A stretch of 64,000 nucleotides of DNA from positions 1 through 64,000 of the forward strand of contig JADGQR010000292.1 in NCBI GenBank assembly GCA_017881685.1, written 5' to 3'. The first letter of the stretch is position 1, and each line of letters opens with the position of its first letter. The position numbers and the translations under genes are program-made. This DNA comes from Gemmatimonadaceae bacterium (GTDB lineage Bacteria; Gemmatimonadota; Gemmatimonadetes; Gemmatimonadales; Gemmatimonadaceae). Below the pieces are notes generated by a model. That model made no database searches, was not told where the DNA came from, and was given only the letters and a program-made list of their open reading frames with translations. Positions 33,233 through 42,090 of this stretch are shown one piece after another.

Positions 33233-34522
33233 ATGGTAAGAGTCGCGCGCGTCTACCCGGAAAGCATTGCTGAAGAGATTGGAATCGCTCCGGGAACGGA
33301 GCTGATTTCTGTCAACGGTCGCGCAATTCAGGACTTCCTCGATTGGGAGTTTCTGTCCGCAGAGGACGAGCTCGTGGTCGAAGCGCGCCAGCCTGACGGC
33401 GAGCCGGTGATCTATGAAATCGAGCGCCCGGACGGCGAATCACTCGGCCTCGCACTCGAGCCGCCGAACGTCCGGCGGTGCGCCAATCGCTGCGAGTTCT
33501 GCTTCATCGAGGGCCTCCCGACGGGCCTTCGGAAGAATCTCTACATTCGCGATGACGATTACCGGTTGTCGTTCACCTACGGAAATTTTGCGACACTCTC
33601 GAACGTCAAGGAAAAGGACTTCGCGAGAATTCTGGAATACCGGCTTTCGCCGCTGTACGTGTCCGTTCATGCGACAAACTGGGAAGCTCGCAAAGTTCTT
33701 CTGAACAACCCTCGCGTTCCGAACATCGTCGATCAGTTGACGAGACTGGCCGAGGGCGGCATTCAGTTTCACTGCCAGATGGTGGTTGTGCCGGGACTGA
33801 ACGACGGGGCGATTCTCGATGAGTCACTTTCCGACCTGTGGAATCTCGGCGACGCGGTTATATCCGCGGCTGTCGTGCCTGTCGGACTGACGCAGTTTTC
33901 GCATCTGTACAGCGGCGAGTCGATGAACCAGGCGAAAGCGACCGAATTACTTGCCCAGGTCGATCGCTGGAGCGAGCGGGCACGGCGTGAGCGGGGTGGC
34001 GATACGTGGGTCTTCGGTTCGGATGAGCTGTACCTGCTTGCAGGTGTCGAGCTTCCGAACGCTGAGCACTACGGTGAGTTTGCACAGATCGAGAACGGAA
34101 TCGGGTCGATCACGCAGCTTCGCCTTCGCGTCGAAGAAGGGCTGGCGGATCTTCCTCGCCTGGACGGACTCCGAATCGGAGTCGTAACCGGAAAGGCGAT
34201 GACAGAGATGATGCCCGGTCTGCTCGACAAGATTGCTGCCGTAACCGGCGCGACGTTCGAGATGATTCCGACCGAGAACACTCTCTTCGGACCGACGATC
34301 ACGACCGCCGGACTTCTCGTCGGCGCAGACATAGCTCGCGCGTTGAATGGCAGAACGGATCTGGACCTCGCGCTGATACCGGCCGAGTCGATTAATGAGG
34401 ACCGCATCTTTCTCGATGATGTGGCGTTTGATGAGCTGAGGGAAACTTTCCCGATGCCGGTACACCCGTCGTACGATTTCATAGACATTCTAGGCAGCGA
34501 AGAACTCGCGGTAGCAGCATGA
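33233..34522 (+). CDS. PDZ + radical SAM-type DUF512 protein
   Basis: PDZ-like N-terminus; CANRCEFCFIEGLPTGLRKNLYIRDDDYRLSFTYGNFATLSN; C-terminal DUF512; adjacent to der. Confidence 0.88.
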   Translation: MVRVARVYPESIAEEIGIAPGTELISVNGRAIQDFLDWEFLSAEDELVVEARQPDGEPVIYEIERPDGESLGLALEPPNVRRCANRCEFCFIEGLPTGLRKNLYIRDDDYRLSFTYGNFATLSNVKEKDFARILEYRLSPLYVSVHATNWEARKVLLNNPRVPNIVDQLTRLAEGGIQFHCQMVVVPGLNDGAILDESLSDLWNLGDAVISAAVVPVGLTQFSHLYSGESMNQAKATELLAQVDRWSERARRERGGDTWVFGSDELYLLAGVELPNAEHYGEFAQIENGIGSITQLRLRVEEGLADLPRLDGLRIGVVTGKAMTEMMPGLLDKIAAVTGATFEMIPTENTLFGPTITTAGLLVGADIARALNGRTDLDLALIPAESINEDRIFLDDVAFDELRETFPMPVHPSYDFIDILGSEELAVAA

Positions 34523-35838
34523 ATATTCCAGTAGTCGCCCTTGTCGGGCGCCCCAACGTCGGAAAGTCGGCACTCTTCAATCGCATCGTCGGAGACGGCA
34601 GTGCGATTGTGAGTGGCCAGGCTGGTACGACACGTGACCGCCATTTCGCTCGCGCGGAGTGGAACGGCCGTCATTTCTGGCTCGTCGACACCGGTGGACT
34701 TCTCGACGATCCGCACCTTCCCATGGACCTCGAGATCCGTCGCCAGGTTCTCGAAGCGATCGCCGAATCCGATCTTCTGATGTTCGTCGTCGACGCAAAG
34801 GCCGGCCTGCATCCGAGCGACTCGAAGGTTGTTGACCTGCTGAGAGAGTCGCGGAAGCCGTGGGTTCTGATCGCAAACAAGGTTGACGATCCCACCTCAA
34901 CTGACTTCTACGAGTTCTACGCACTCGGCGCCGGCGATGTGATTCCGGTTTCGGCAGTGAACGGAAAGAACTCGGGTGATATGCTCGATGTAGTCGTAAA
35001 TCAGATTCCAGTTGCTGAAGAAGCGCCAACCGAGGCGCTCAAGGTTGCAGTCATCGGTCGTCCAAACGTTGGCAAGTCTTCGCTCGTGAATCGCCTGCTC
35101 GGTGAAGAGCGTCTCGTCGTCAATGACGAAGCCGGCACGACCCGCGACGCCATCGATACTCCGATGAACTATCACGGCCGCGAGATCATCTTCATCGACA
35201 CGGCAGGACTTCGCCGCCAATCCAGGGTCGACGACGGAATCGAGTTCTATTCCTCGCTTCGCTCGCGCCGTGCCATCGAGCGCGCCGATATCTGCGTTCT
35301 CGTCATCGACGCGGTCGAAGGACTCCACAACCAGGATCTGAAGATCAGCGCTCTTGCATGGGAAGCCGGCAAGGGTCTGGTCGTTGTAGTCAACAAATGG
35401 GACCTGGCCGAGAAGGAGACGAACTCCGCATACAAGTTTGAAAAGGAGGCGGGAGAGAAGGCTCCTTTCTTCAAGTTCGTTCCGTTCATCTTCACGTCGG
35501 CTCTGACGGGTCAGCGTGTAACGAAGATTCTCGACACGATCGTGAAGGTCGACGAGGAGAGGAAGAAGCGCATCACGACGTCGCAGGTCAATTCGACGCT
35601 CGAGCAGTTGCTTGCGAGGCGTCAGCCGCCGCAGGCCGCAGGCCGCGAAGTGAAGCTGAACTACGCGACGCAGGTCGAGACGACACCTCCGATGATCGCG
35701 GTTTTCGGAAACAATCCTGACCTCGTGCAGGAGCATTACATCCGCTACCTGCACAACGGGTTTCGCGAAGCGTGGGGATTCACCGGCAGCCCGCTTCGCG
35801 TCGTGATGCGACGGAAATCAGCCCCCGCCTCGGCCTAA
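34519..35838 (+). CDS. der: Ribosome biogenesis GTPase Der (EngA)
   Basis: Two G domains (GRPNVGKSALFNRI; GRPNVGKSSLVNRLLGEERLVVNDEAGTTRD). Confidence 0.97.
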   Translation: MNIPVVALVGRPNVGKSALFNRIVGDGSAIVSGQAGTTRDRHFARAEWNGRHFWLVDTGGLLDDPHLPMDLEIRRQVLEAIAESDLLMFVVDAKAGLHPSDSKVVDLLRESRKPWVLIANKVDDPTSTDFYEFYALGAGDVIPVSAVNGKNSGDMLDVVVNQIPVAEEAPTEALKVAVIGRPNVGKSSLVNRLLGEERLVVNDEAGTTRDAIDTPMNYHGREIIFIDTAGLRRQSRVDDGIEFYSSLRSRRAIERADICVLVIDAVEGLHNQDLKISALAWEAGKGLVVVVNKWDLAEKETNSAYKFEKEAGEKAPFFKFVPFIFTSALTGQRVTKILDTIVKVDEERKKRITTSQVNSTLEQLLARRQPPQAAGREVKLNYATQVETTPPMIAVFGNNPDLVQEHYIRYLHNGFREAWGFTGSPLRVVMRRKSAPASA

Positions 35839-36459
35839 GTGAATCCGTTTCTCGGCCTCCTGATTTCGTATCTGGCGGGCTCGATACCATTCGCCTTTCT
35901 CGCAGGCAAGGCGAAAGGCGTCGATCTCAGAAAACACGGCTCGGGAAATCTCGGCGCGACAAACGCGATCCGGGTTCTCGGTCCGCGAATGGGTGCGTTC
36001 GTATATCTCGGCGACATGCTGAAAGGAATGTTGCCGCCGCTCCTCCTTGGACCGAGAGTGAATTCGCCGCATCCGGAGCTCTGGGCAATCGCGTTTGGTT
36101 GCGCAGCAATCATTGGACACGTGCGGCCGATCTTTCTGATGGGTAGAGGAGGCGGGAAAGGTGTTGCCACGGCGGGTGGGGTCTTCTTTGGTCTCGCGCC
36201 GATTCCCGCGCTCATTGCACTCGCTGGATTCGTCATCACTGTCGCCGCGACGCGATTCGCCAGCCTCGGCTCACTCGTCGCCGCGATTCTTCTGCCAATG
36301 ATGATTTTCTTTTTTCACGGCGGAGTCACACCGCTGTTCGTGATCAGCTGTGCAATCGGGCTTTTCGTGATCTGGATGCACCGCTCCAACATCTCGCGGC
36401 TTCGGAAGGGCACTGAGCCGAAGCTTGGAGCGATGAAATCCGAGGGTTCCTCGACATGA
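35839..36459 (+). CDS. plsY: Glycerol-3-phosphate acyltransferase PlsY
   Basis: LLISYLAGSIPFAFLAGKAKGVDLRKHGSGNLGATNAIRVLG, GHVRPIFLMGRGGGKGVATAGGV. Confidence 0.94.
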   Translation: MNPFLGLLISYLAGSIPFAFLAGKAKGVDLRKHGSGNLGATNAIRVLGPRMGAFVYLGDMLKGMLPPLLLGPRVNSPHPELWAIAFGCAAIIGHVRPIFLMGRGGGKGVATAGGVFFGLAPIPALIALAGFVITVAATRFASLGSLVAAILLPMMIFFFHGGVTPLFVISCAIGLFVIWMHRSNISRLRKGTEPKLGAMKSEGSST

Positions 36460-37451
36460 CACGCTGTGCTGTGATTGGCGCCGGTGCGTGGGGAACCGCC
36501 CTCGCGGATCTTCTCGCTCGCAACGGACACGATGTAGCGATCTGGGCGTACGAGTGGGATGTCGTCGAGACTATCAATCGATCGCATCAGAACCGTCGCT
36601 TTCTCGCTGGCCACCAGTTGTATGACACGGTTCGCGCGTACAACCGCGTTGAAGAGGCGCTCGATTCGGTCGAGCTCGTGACGTTTGCAACTCCTTCGCA
36701 TGTGTTGCGCGCGATCGCGAAGTCGTCGAAGGATCTCATTCCAGCCGGCACCCCGGTTGTCGTTGCGTCAAAGGGCATCGAAGCGAAGTCGCTGTGCCTC
36801 ATGACAGACGTCGTCGGCGAAGAGATTCCCGAGTCGGTTGTCGTAGCGTTGTCGGGGCCGAGCTTTGCATCCGAGGTCGTTGCGCAGCAGCCGACCGCTG
36901 TTGTGGTGGCGTCGACGAATTCCGATGCAGCGTTCTTCGCGCAATCTGCTTTCAGCTCGGCACATTTTCGGGCTTACACGCAATCGGACGTGACCGGTGT
37001 CGAGATTGGCGGGTCGCTCAAGAACGTCATGGCCGTCGCGACAGGAATTGCCGACGGACTCGGTCTCGGTTTCAATGCGCGCGCCGCACTGATAACTCGT
37101 GGACTCGCGGAGATGACGCGACTTGGAGTGAAGCTTGGCGCCGATCCAGCGACGTTATCAGGTCTCGCGGGACTTGGCGATCTGGTTCTTACGTGTACAG
37201 GAAGCTTGAGCCGCAATCGGAGCGTGGGTGTGGAAGTTGGACGCGGCATCCCGCTCGAGGAAGTTCTTGCAGGCAGGGAGACCGTTGCCGAAGGAGTGGT
37301 GACTACTCGCAGCGCCCATGCGCTCGCAGCGCGGGAGAAAGTTGAAATGCCGATTGTCGATGCTGCATACAGGGTTTTGTTTGAAAACCAGCCGGCGCGT
37401 GATGCCATCGGTGCATTGATGACACGCGAGCTTCGAGCGGAGACCGACTGA
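36456..37451 (+). CDS. gpsA: NAD(P)H-dependent glycerol-3-phosphate dehydrogenase
   Basis: VIGAGAWGTALADLLARNGHDVAIWA, IGGSLKNVMAVATGIADGLGLGFNARAALITRGLAEM. Confidence 0.96.
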   Translation: MTRCAVIGAGAWGTALADLLARNGHDVAIWAYEWDVVETINRSHQNRRFLAGHQLYDTVRAYNRVEEALDSVELVTFATPSHVLRAIAKSSKDLIPAGTPVVVASKGIEAKSLCLMTDVVGEEIPESVVVALSGPSFASEVVAQQPTAVVVASTNSDAAFFAQSAFSSAHFRAYTQSDVTGVEIGGSLKNVMAVATGIADGLGLGFNARAALITRGLAEMTRLGVKLGADPATLSGLAGLGDLVLTCTGSLSRNRSVGVEVGRGIPLEEVLAGRETVAEGVVTTRSAHALAAREKVEMPIVDAAYRVLFENQPARDAIGALMTRELRAETD

Positions 37452-37813
37452 TGGCGTCAGAACCGATTCGCGAGTTCTTCTCGATGGGCGATGTCTGCAA
37501 CCTCACCGATCTGAAACCGCACGTTTTGAGATACTGGGAAAGCCAATTCCGTTTCCTTCACCCGGCAAAGAACCGCTCGGGCAACAGGGTCTATCAGCGG
37601 CGCGAGATCGAGTTGATAATGCTCGTCCGGCAGCTTCTATATACCGAGAAGTACACGATCGACGGCGCTCGCCAGAAGATCGACGAGTACAAGAAGAACG
37701 GCGAGCTGCGCAGTGTCGCCAGGGCGGCGCTCGACATGCAGACCGTCGAGTCGCTGGAAGCAGAGCTCAAATCGATTGCGGCCATTCTCGACGGGGAAGA
37801 GCCGAACGAATGA
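37451..37813 (+). CDS. MerR family transcriptional regulator
   Basis: FSMGDVCNLTDLKPHVLRYWESQFRFLHPAKNRSGNRVYQRREIELI helix-turn-helix. Confidence 0.85.
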   Translation: MASEPIREFFSMGDVCNLTDLKPHVLRYWESQFRFLHPAKNRSGNRVYQRREIELIMLVRQLLYTEKYTIDGARQKIDEYKKNGELRSVARAALDMQTVESLEAELKSIAAILDGEEPNE

Positions 37814-38523
37814 CGCGAACGGTTGTCATCGTGCCGGCATACAACGCGGAGAGTACGCTTGGCCCTGTAATAAAAGGTCTGAGAAAGTACGTTCCGGACG
37901 GTTACATCGTCGGTGTGAACGATGGGTCGACAGATGGAACTGGTTCGCTGCTGAGATCTCTTTGCGATCGCGCAATCGGGTTTCCATCGAATCGGGGCAA
38001 GGGTGCCGCACTTCAGGCAGGATTTGAAGTTGCGCTCGAGCGCGATTGCACCGAAGTGCTGACGATCGACTCGGACGGACAACACGATCCGGCATTTGCG
38101 CCGTCTGTCCTCAAGGCACTCGAGACGTGTCACATCGCAATCGGCACCCGTGACCTGACCGGGGAGCAGATGCCGAAACACCGAAGAATGGCGAACTTTC
38201 TTTCGACCACGGCCACGCGGCTTGTGTCCGGGGGAGCGGTCAACGACAGCCAGTCGGGTTTTCGCGGAATAAGGAGAGAAGTTCTGGACGAAGTTCACGC
38301 GACCGGCGACCGCTATGAGTTCGAGACTGATTTCATAATCCGCGCTGCGCACGCAGGCTTCTGCATCACGAACGTTCCCATTTCAACTATTTATGGTCCT
38401 CCCAGTTATTTTCGCGAAGTGCGCGATGCGATGCGTGTAATCGGAGTATTGTGGTCGCATCGGTCCGGCACTTTCTCGAAGCCGGTCCCCCGGGCGGTTA
38501 CGCAAGTCGACAGGAGCGAGTGA
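37810..38523 (+). CDS. Glycosyltransferase family 2
   Basis: VVIVPAYNAESTLGPVIKGL, VNDGSTDGTGSLL, TIDSDGQHDP. Confidence 0.88.
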   Translation: MTRTVVIVPAYNAESTLGPVIKGLRKYVPDGYIVGVNDGSTDGTGSLLRSLCDRAIGFPSNRGKGAALQAGFEVALERDCTEVLTIDSDGQHDPAFAPSVLKALETCHIAIGTRDLTGEQMPKHRRMANFLSTTATRLVSGGAVNDSQSGFRGIRREVLDEVHATGDRYEFETDFIIRAAHAGFCITNVPISTIYGPPSYFREVRDAMRVIGVLWSHRSGTFSKPVPRAVTQVDRSE

Positions 38524-39284
38524 TGCGTCTGCTTTGCACCAACGACGACGGCTTTCTCGCGCACGGTTTGAAATGTCTTGTGGCGGCAGCGGAACCCCTC
38601 GGCGAAGTGACTGTCGTGGCTCCCGATCGCGAACAAAGCGCGACGAGCCATTCGCTCACGCTTCATCATCCTGTTCGTCCAATCAAGAGAGGAGAGCGGC
38701 GCTGGCAGGTAGATGGCACGCCTACCGATTGCGTGATGCTTGCGGTCGAGGCGCTCATGCCCGAGAGGCCTGACTGGGTGCTGAGCGGAATCAATCACGG
38801 ACAGAACATGGGTGAAGACGTTCTGTATTCGGGGACGGTGGCGGCAGCGATGGAAGGAATCTCGATTGGGATTCCGTCGATTGCTGTCTCGTTCGCCGGC
38901 GGCGATCTTCGCGCTGACGTCACGATGCTCGACGACCAGATCGACCTGCTGACTGAGCTGCTTCGGCATCTGACGTCACTGCCTTCGCTTCCGCCGAACA
39001 CTCTTCTGAATGTCAACATCCCGCCTGTCACTCGGTCGGAGAACAAAGGAATCAGGCTGACGAGACTCGGGCAACGCGTGTACTCTGATTCGATTAAGCG
39101 AATGACCGATCCGTGGGGAAGGGAGATCTTCTGGATTGGAGGCGGGTCCATTGCATGGTCCGGTCCGGATGACTCCGATTTTCTGGCAGTGCGCGAAGGG
39201 TACATATCGGTCACGCCGCTGCATCTCGACGTGACGCACCACGCCATGCTTCTCGATCCGGAGTCGTGGTGGCGGGCGCAGTAG
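38523..39284 (+). CDS. surE: 5'/3'-nucleotidase SurE
   Basis: MRLLCTNDDGFLAHGLKCL, VVAPDREQSATSHSLTL, VLSGINHGQNMGEDVLYSGTVAAAMEG. Confidence 0.95.
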   Translation: MRLLCTNDDGFLAHGLKCLVAAAEPLGEVTVVAPDREQSATSHSLTLHHPVRPIKRGERRWQVDGTPTDCVMLAVEALMPERPDWVLSGINHGQNMGEDVLYSGTVAAAMEGISIGIPSIAVSFAGGDLRADVTMLDDQIDLLTELLRHLTSLPSLPPNTLLNVNIPPVTRSENKGIRLTRLGQRVYSDSIKRMTDPWGREIFWIGGGSIAWSGPDDSDFLAVREGYISVTPLHLDVTHHAMLLDPESWWRAQ

Positions 39285-39928
39285 ATCCTCAGGAGTATCG
39301 CGGCGCCAGACGAAGACTGGTGGAAAACCTGCAGCAACAGGGAATCCGCGATCTGTCGGTTCTCCATGCAATCGATTCAGTGCCGCGGCACCTGTTCGTT
39401 CCAACCGGTGTGCGGCATCGCGCCTACGAAGACTCTGCCTTGCCGATCGGGAGCGGGCAGACGATCTCACAACCCTCGATTCATGCGAGGTATCTCGAGC
39501 TGCTGAATCTGAAGGGTACAGAGAAAGTGCTGGAGATCGGGACGGGATCCGGATATCAAACCGCGCTTCTGTCGCGTCTTGCGTCACAGGTTTTCAGCAT
39601 CGAGCGAATTCCGGCGTTGCTCGAGAAGGCGAGAGAAGTCCTTCAACAGATGAAGCTGAACAACATCTCGTTCATGCTTGGAGACGGCACGCTCGGCTGG
39701 AGCCAGTTCGCACCGTTCGATGCGATTCTCGTCGGCGCTGCTGCGCCCGAGATACCGGTCGCCTACGTCGAGCAGCTTGCCGAAGGAGGGCGGCTGTTGA
39801 TACCTCTTGGTGATCGCGACGAGCAGGTCCTCAGTCTGTTCACGCGACATGGCGAAAAGCTCGAGCGGCGTGACATCGCCCCGGTGCGCTTCGTCCCGCT
39901 TGTTGGTAAGCACAGTTGGGAGAGTTGA
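39266..39928 (+). CDS. pcm: Protein-L-isoaspartate O-methyltransferase
   Basis: VPRHLFVPTGVRHRAYEDSALPIGSGQTISQP, VLEIGTGSGYQTALL; surE-pcm pair. Exact start uncertain. Confidence 0.93.
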   Translation: MVAGAVDPQEYRGARRRLVENLQQQGIRDLSVLHAIDSVPRHLFVPTGVRHRAYEDSALPIGSGQTISQPSIHARYLELLNLKGTEKVLEIGTGSGYQTALLSRLASQVFSIERIPALLEKAREVLQQMKLNNISFMLGDGTLGWSQFAPFDAILVGAAAPEIPVAYVEQLAEGGRLLIPLGDRDEQVLSLFTRHGEKLERRDIAPVRFVPLVGKHSWES

Positions 39929-39930
39929 TC

Positions 39931-40491
39931 GTGTATCCACCATTTGCGGGACCGGGCTCGAGGGAAAGTGAGCGAGCCGGTGGCCAGGCAACGCTGCCTT
40001 CGATTGAGGAATTTCTCGACGATCTGCCGCCGATCGAAGACTTCATTGACTCGGGCGTGCCAGATGAAGAGTTGCCATCGATCCGGAGCTTTGCCCCGGA
40101 CGAAGTGCCGCTGGCCGAGGAAAGCATGCACGAAGCGGCCGGCGACTGGTTCGAGCAGGCGGATTTCGACGCAGACGGGTGGGCGGTTGCAGGCTGGCAG
40201 TCGTTCGACTGGACCGGCGCAGCCTCGCTCGGTGCGAGACCGGAAGAACGAAGTGAACCCGTCAGCGCGTGGGATACACTCGATTGGAATACCGCGCCGG
40301 TGCCGCAGCAGAGCTCTGGTTCAGGTCAGCGGAAAGACGTGCCGCCATCGGCCGACGAAGTTGCGCGAGCACTCGATGGAATTGCGCGAAGGATCAGATC
40401 AGGCGAGCTCGTGATAGACCAGCACAGCGGAACGCCGCCCGAGGCGGCGATGGCGGCAGCACTGGCGGCGTTGTTGCGGAAGCGCGACTGA
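39931..40491 (+). CDS. Hypothetical acidic Trp-containing protein
   Basis: Open frame tightly packed between pcm and acyP; internal near-repeats LPSIEEFLDDLPPIEDFI and WQSFDW/WDTLDW. Confidence 0.65.
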   Translation: MYPPFAGPGSRESERAGGQATLPSIEEFLDDLPPIEDFIDSGVPDEELPSIRSFAPDEVPLAEESMHEAAGDWFEQADFDADGWAVAGWQSFDWTGAASLGARPEERSEPVSAWDTLDWNTAPVPQQSSGSGQRKDVPPSADEVARALDGIARRIRSGELVIDQHSGTPPEAAMAAALAALLRKRD

Positions 40492-40494
40492 CGC

Positions 40495-40767
40495 ATGGCG
40501 TCATTGCACGTTCAGGTATCCGGGAGAGTACAAGGCGTAGGATTCAGGTGGTTCGTTCGAGTGACCGCGAGGCGGCTTCAGCTGTCGGGTTGGGTCAGGA
40601 ACCGTCCCGATGGGAGTGTGGAGGTTGCGGCATCCGGCTCGGAGGACAGGCTGGCCGAGCTCAGGAAGACGCTAGGACGAGGTCCGGACGGGGCGGAGGT
40701 GGCCGGCGTCGCCGATCTGGACGAAGTGAGCGAGGACATGGAGTATCCGTTCGCAATGAGGAAGTAG
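40495..40767 (+). CDS. acyP: Acylphosphatase
   Basis: LHVQVSGRVQGVGFRWFVRVTARRLQLSGWVRNRPDGSVEVAASG. Confidence 0.93.
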   Translation: MASLHVQVSGRVQGVGFRWFVRVTARRLQLSGWVRNRPDGSVEVAASGSEDRLAELRKTLGRGPDGAEVAGVADLDEVSEDMEYPFAMRK

Positions 40768-40899
40768 CTCCCAAACTACGTGGTCACCGAAAAGAGAAAG
40801 CGCGAGGCGGGTCGCGTCTAAAGTAGCGGATGATTAACTTGGCTCGGGGTTCCGCTCGAATTTGTCTTCCACGGCAAGGCCGGCGTAATCCTTCGATGC

Positions 40900-40973
40900 G
40901 CCCCCGTAGCTCAGGTGGATAGAGCAGCGGTTTCCTAAACCGTTGGCCGGGTGTTCGAGTCACCCCGGGGGCA
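40900..40973 (+). tRNA. tRNA-Arg (anticodon CCT)
   Basis: Cloverleaf: acceptor gcccccg/cgggggc, D arm gctcaggtggatagagc, anticodon arm gcggt-ttCCTaa-accgt, T arm gggtg-ttcgagt-caccc. Confidence 0.93.
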
Positions 40974-41002
40974 TCAACCCCATTCAATATCAATCAACGA
41001 AA

Positions 41003-41647
41003 ATGACATCTTCAATTTCTTCGACAGACCGCACCGAATCAGCCATGGACTGGTTCCAGCTCCATAGCCGCGAGGTGACGTGGGCTTCGGTCGCAGTGAT
41101 CGCCCTGGCAGCAGGTGGCTGGTTCTACAACAGGTCGCAGGAGCTCAAGTCCGAGCGTGCCGAAAAGGCATATTTCGCGGCTCAACGGTCGGTGGTTTCT
41201 GGCAATCTTCCGCTGGCCGAATCGGATCTTCGGAAGATGGTCCAGCGGTATGATGGGACGTCAGCCGCGACCGAGGGCCGCCTGGCGCTGGCCCAGATCC
41301 TTTACGAAGAAGGAAAATACCAGGCTGGGATCGACGCTCTGAAGGAGGCTGGCAAGGCCGGTGACTTCGCGTCGGCGGTCCACATGGTGATGGCCGGCGG
41401 GTACGATCAGCTGAAGAAGTACAAGGAGGCCGGTGCCGAATACGAGGCAGCAGCGAAGGCGGCCAGGTTCGATGCGGACAGGCAGCGCGAGCAGTCGCTT
41501 GCGGCAAAGGCGTATCTGAACGGCGGAGATTCGGCGAAGGCAAAGGCGATCTGGACGGAGCTTGGTGCCGACTCGAAAGGCACTGTGGCCGGCGAGGCCC
41601 GAGTCAGGCTGGGCGAAATGGCCGCGACACCAGAGTCCAAAAGCTAA
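41003..41647 (+). CDS. YfgM-like membrane-anchored TPR protein
   Basis: N-terminal TM (VTWASVAVIALAAGGWFY) followed by TPR-like helices (DLRKMVQRYDGTSAATEGRLALAQILYEEGKYQAGIDALKEA). Confidence 0.75.
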   Translation: MTSSISSTDRTESAMDWFQLHSREVTWASVAVIALAAGGWFYNRSQELKSERAEKAYFAAQRSVVSGNLPLAESDLRKMVQRYDGTSAATEGRLALAQILYEEGKYQAGIDALKEAGKAGDFASAVHMVMAGGYDQLKKYKEAGAEYEAAAKAARFDADRQREQSLAAKAYLNGGDSAKAKAIWTELGADSKGTVAGEARVRLGEMAATPESKS

Positions 41648-41680
41648 GTCAACAATCTGGAAAAAAGAGGGGGGGGAGCA

Positions 41681-41711
41681 ACTGGCGCCAGTAAGGCGCC
41701 GGTTTTGTTTT
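41681..41711 (+). terminator. Rho-independent terminator, end of the + strand arm
   Basis: actggcgcc-agtaa-ggcgccggttttgtttt: 9-bp stem plus T run, 34 nt after the TPR gene stop. Confidence 0.85.
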
Positions 41712-41737
41712 CGGCCTCCTCATTTCGGCGTCTGAAA

Positions 41738-41765
41738 ACGGCGTATAATATATGTTATGTAAACT
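41738..41765 (+). other. dif: Putative chromosome-dimer-resolution site dif (XerC/XerD target)
   Basis: ACGGCGTATAA-TATATG-TTATGTAAACT: 11-6-11 architecture. From memory it matches B. subtilis dif (ACTTCCTAGAATATATATTATGTAAACT) at 23/28 positions, including the whole right arm TTATGTAAACT. It lies at the point where gene orientation switches. Confidence 0.85.
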
Positions 41766-41954
41766 ATGAACGGTGGAAAACTGTGGACAACTGAATTGAG
41801 GCCCTCGGCTCGCCATGGCTAACTGCTTGCTTATCAATACGTTGCATAGGCTTAACTAGAGTTATTGTCATAAAACCGCCTTTCCGCCCCGCTATCGCGG
41901 CTTCCAGGCCAAATTGCCAACCGAATACCTTGGCCACTGTCGCCTTGTCAAAGG

Positions 41955-41987
41955 TTGAAAAGAAAAAATGACGTCCTTTTGGGCGTC
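41955..41987 (-). terminator. Rho-independent terminator of the - strand dapF operon
   Basis: On the - strand: gacgccc-aaaa-ggacgtc-attttttcttttc; stem followed by a T run, downstream of dapF. Confidence 0.75.
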
Positions 41988-42090
41988 CTCTTCTTTGTCC
42001 GGTCTTTCAGTTTTCGCTCGGCCTCACCACGTGTTCGAGCGCCTCGACCATGGTGTTCGGGCGTTCATCATTTGTGACGTCGCCAAGAAG

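Noticed and set aside
40900-40973. tRNA-Arg as an integrated-element attachment site
   Set aside because: No integrase of phage type, no direct repeat of the tRNA 3' end noticed, and normal housekeeping genes on both sides.
41661-41677. aaaaaagagggggggg homopolymer run as a phase-variable tract
   Set aside because: It lies after the TPR gene stop codon and before its terminator, not in a coding or promoter position.
41766-41830. Origin of replication suggested by tgtggaaaactgtggacaac
   Set aside because: Genes converge rather than diverge here, there is no dnaA/dnaN nearby, and the dif match is much stronger; only one or two weak DnaA-like boxes.
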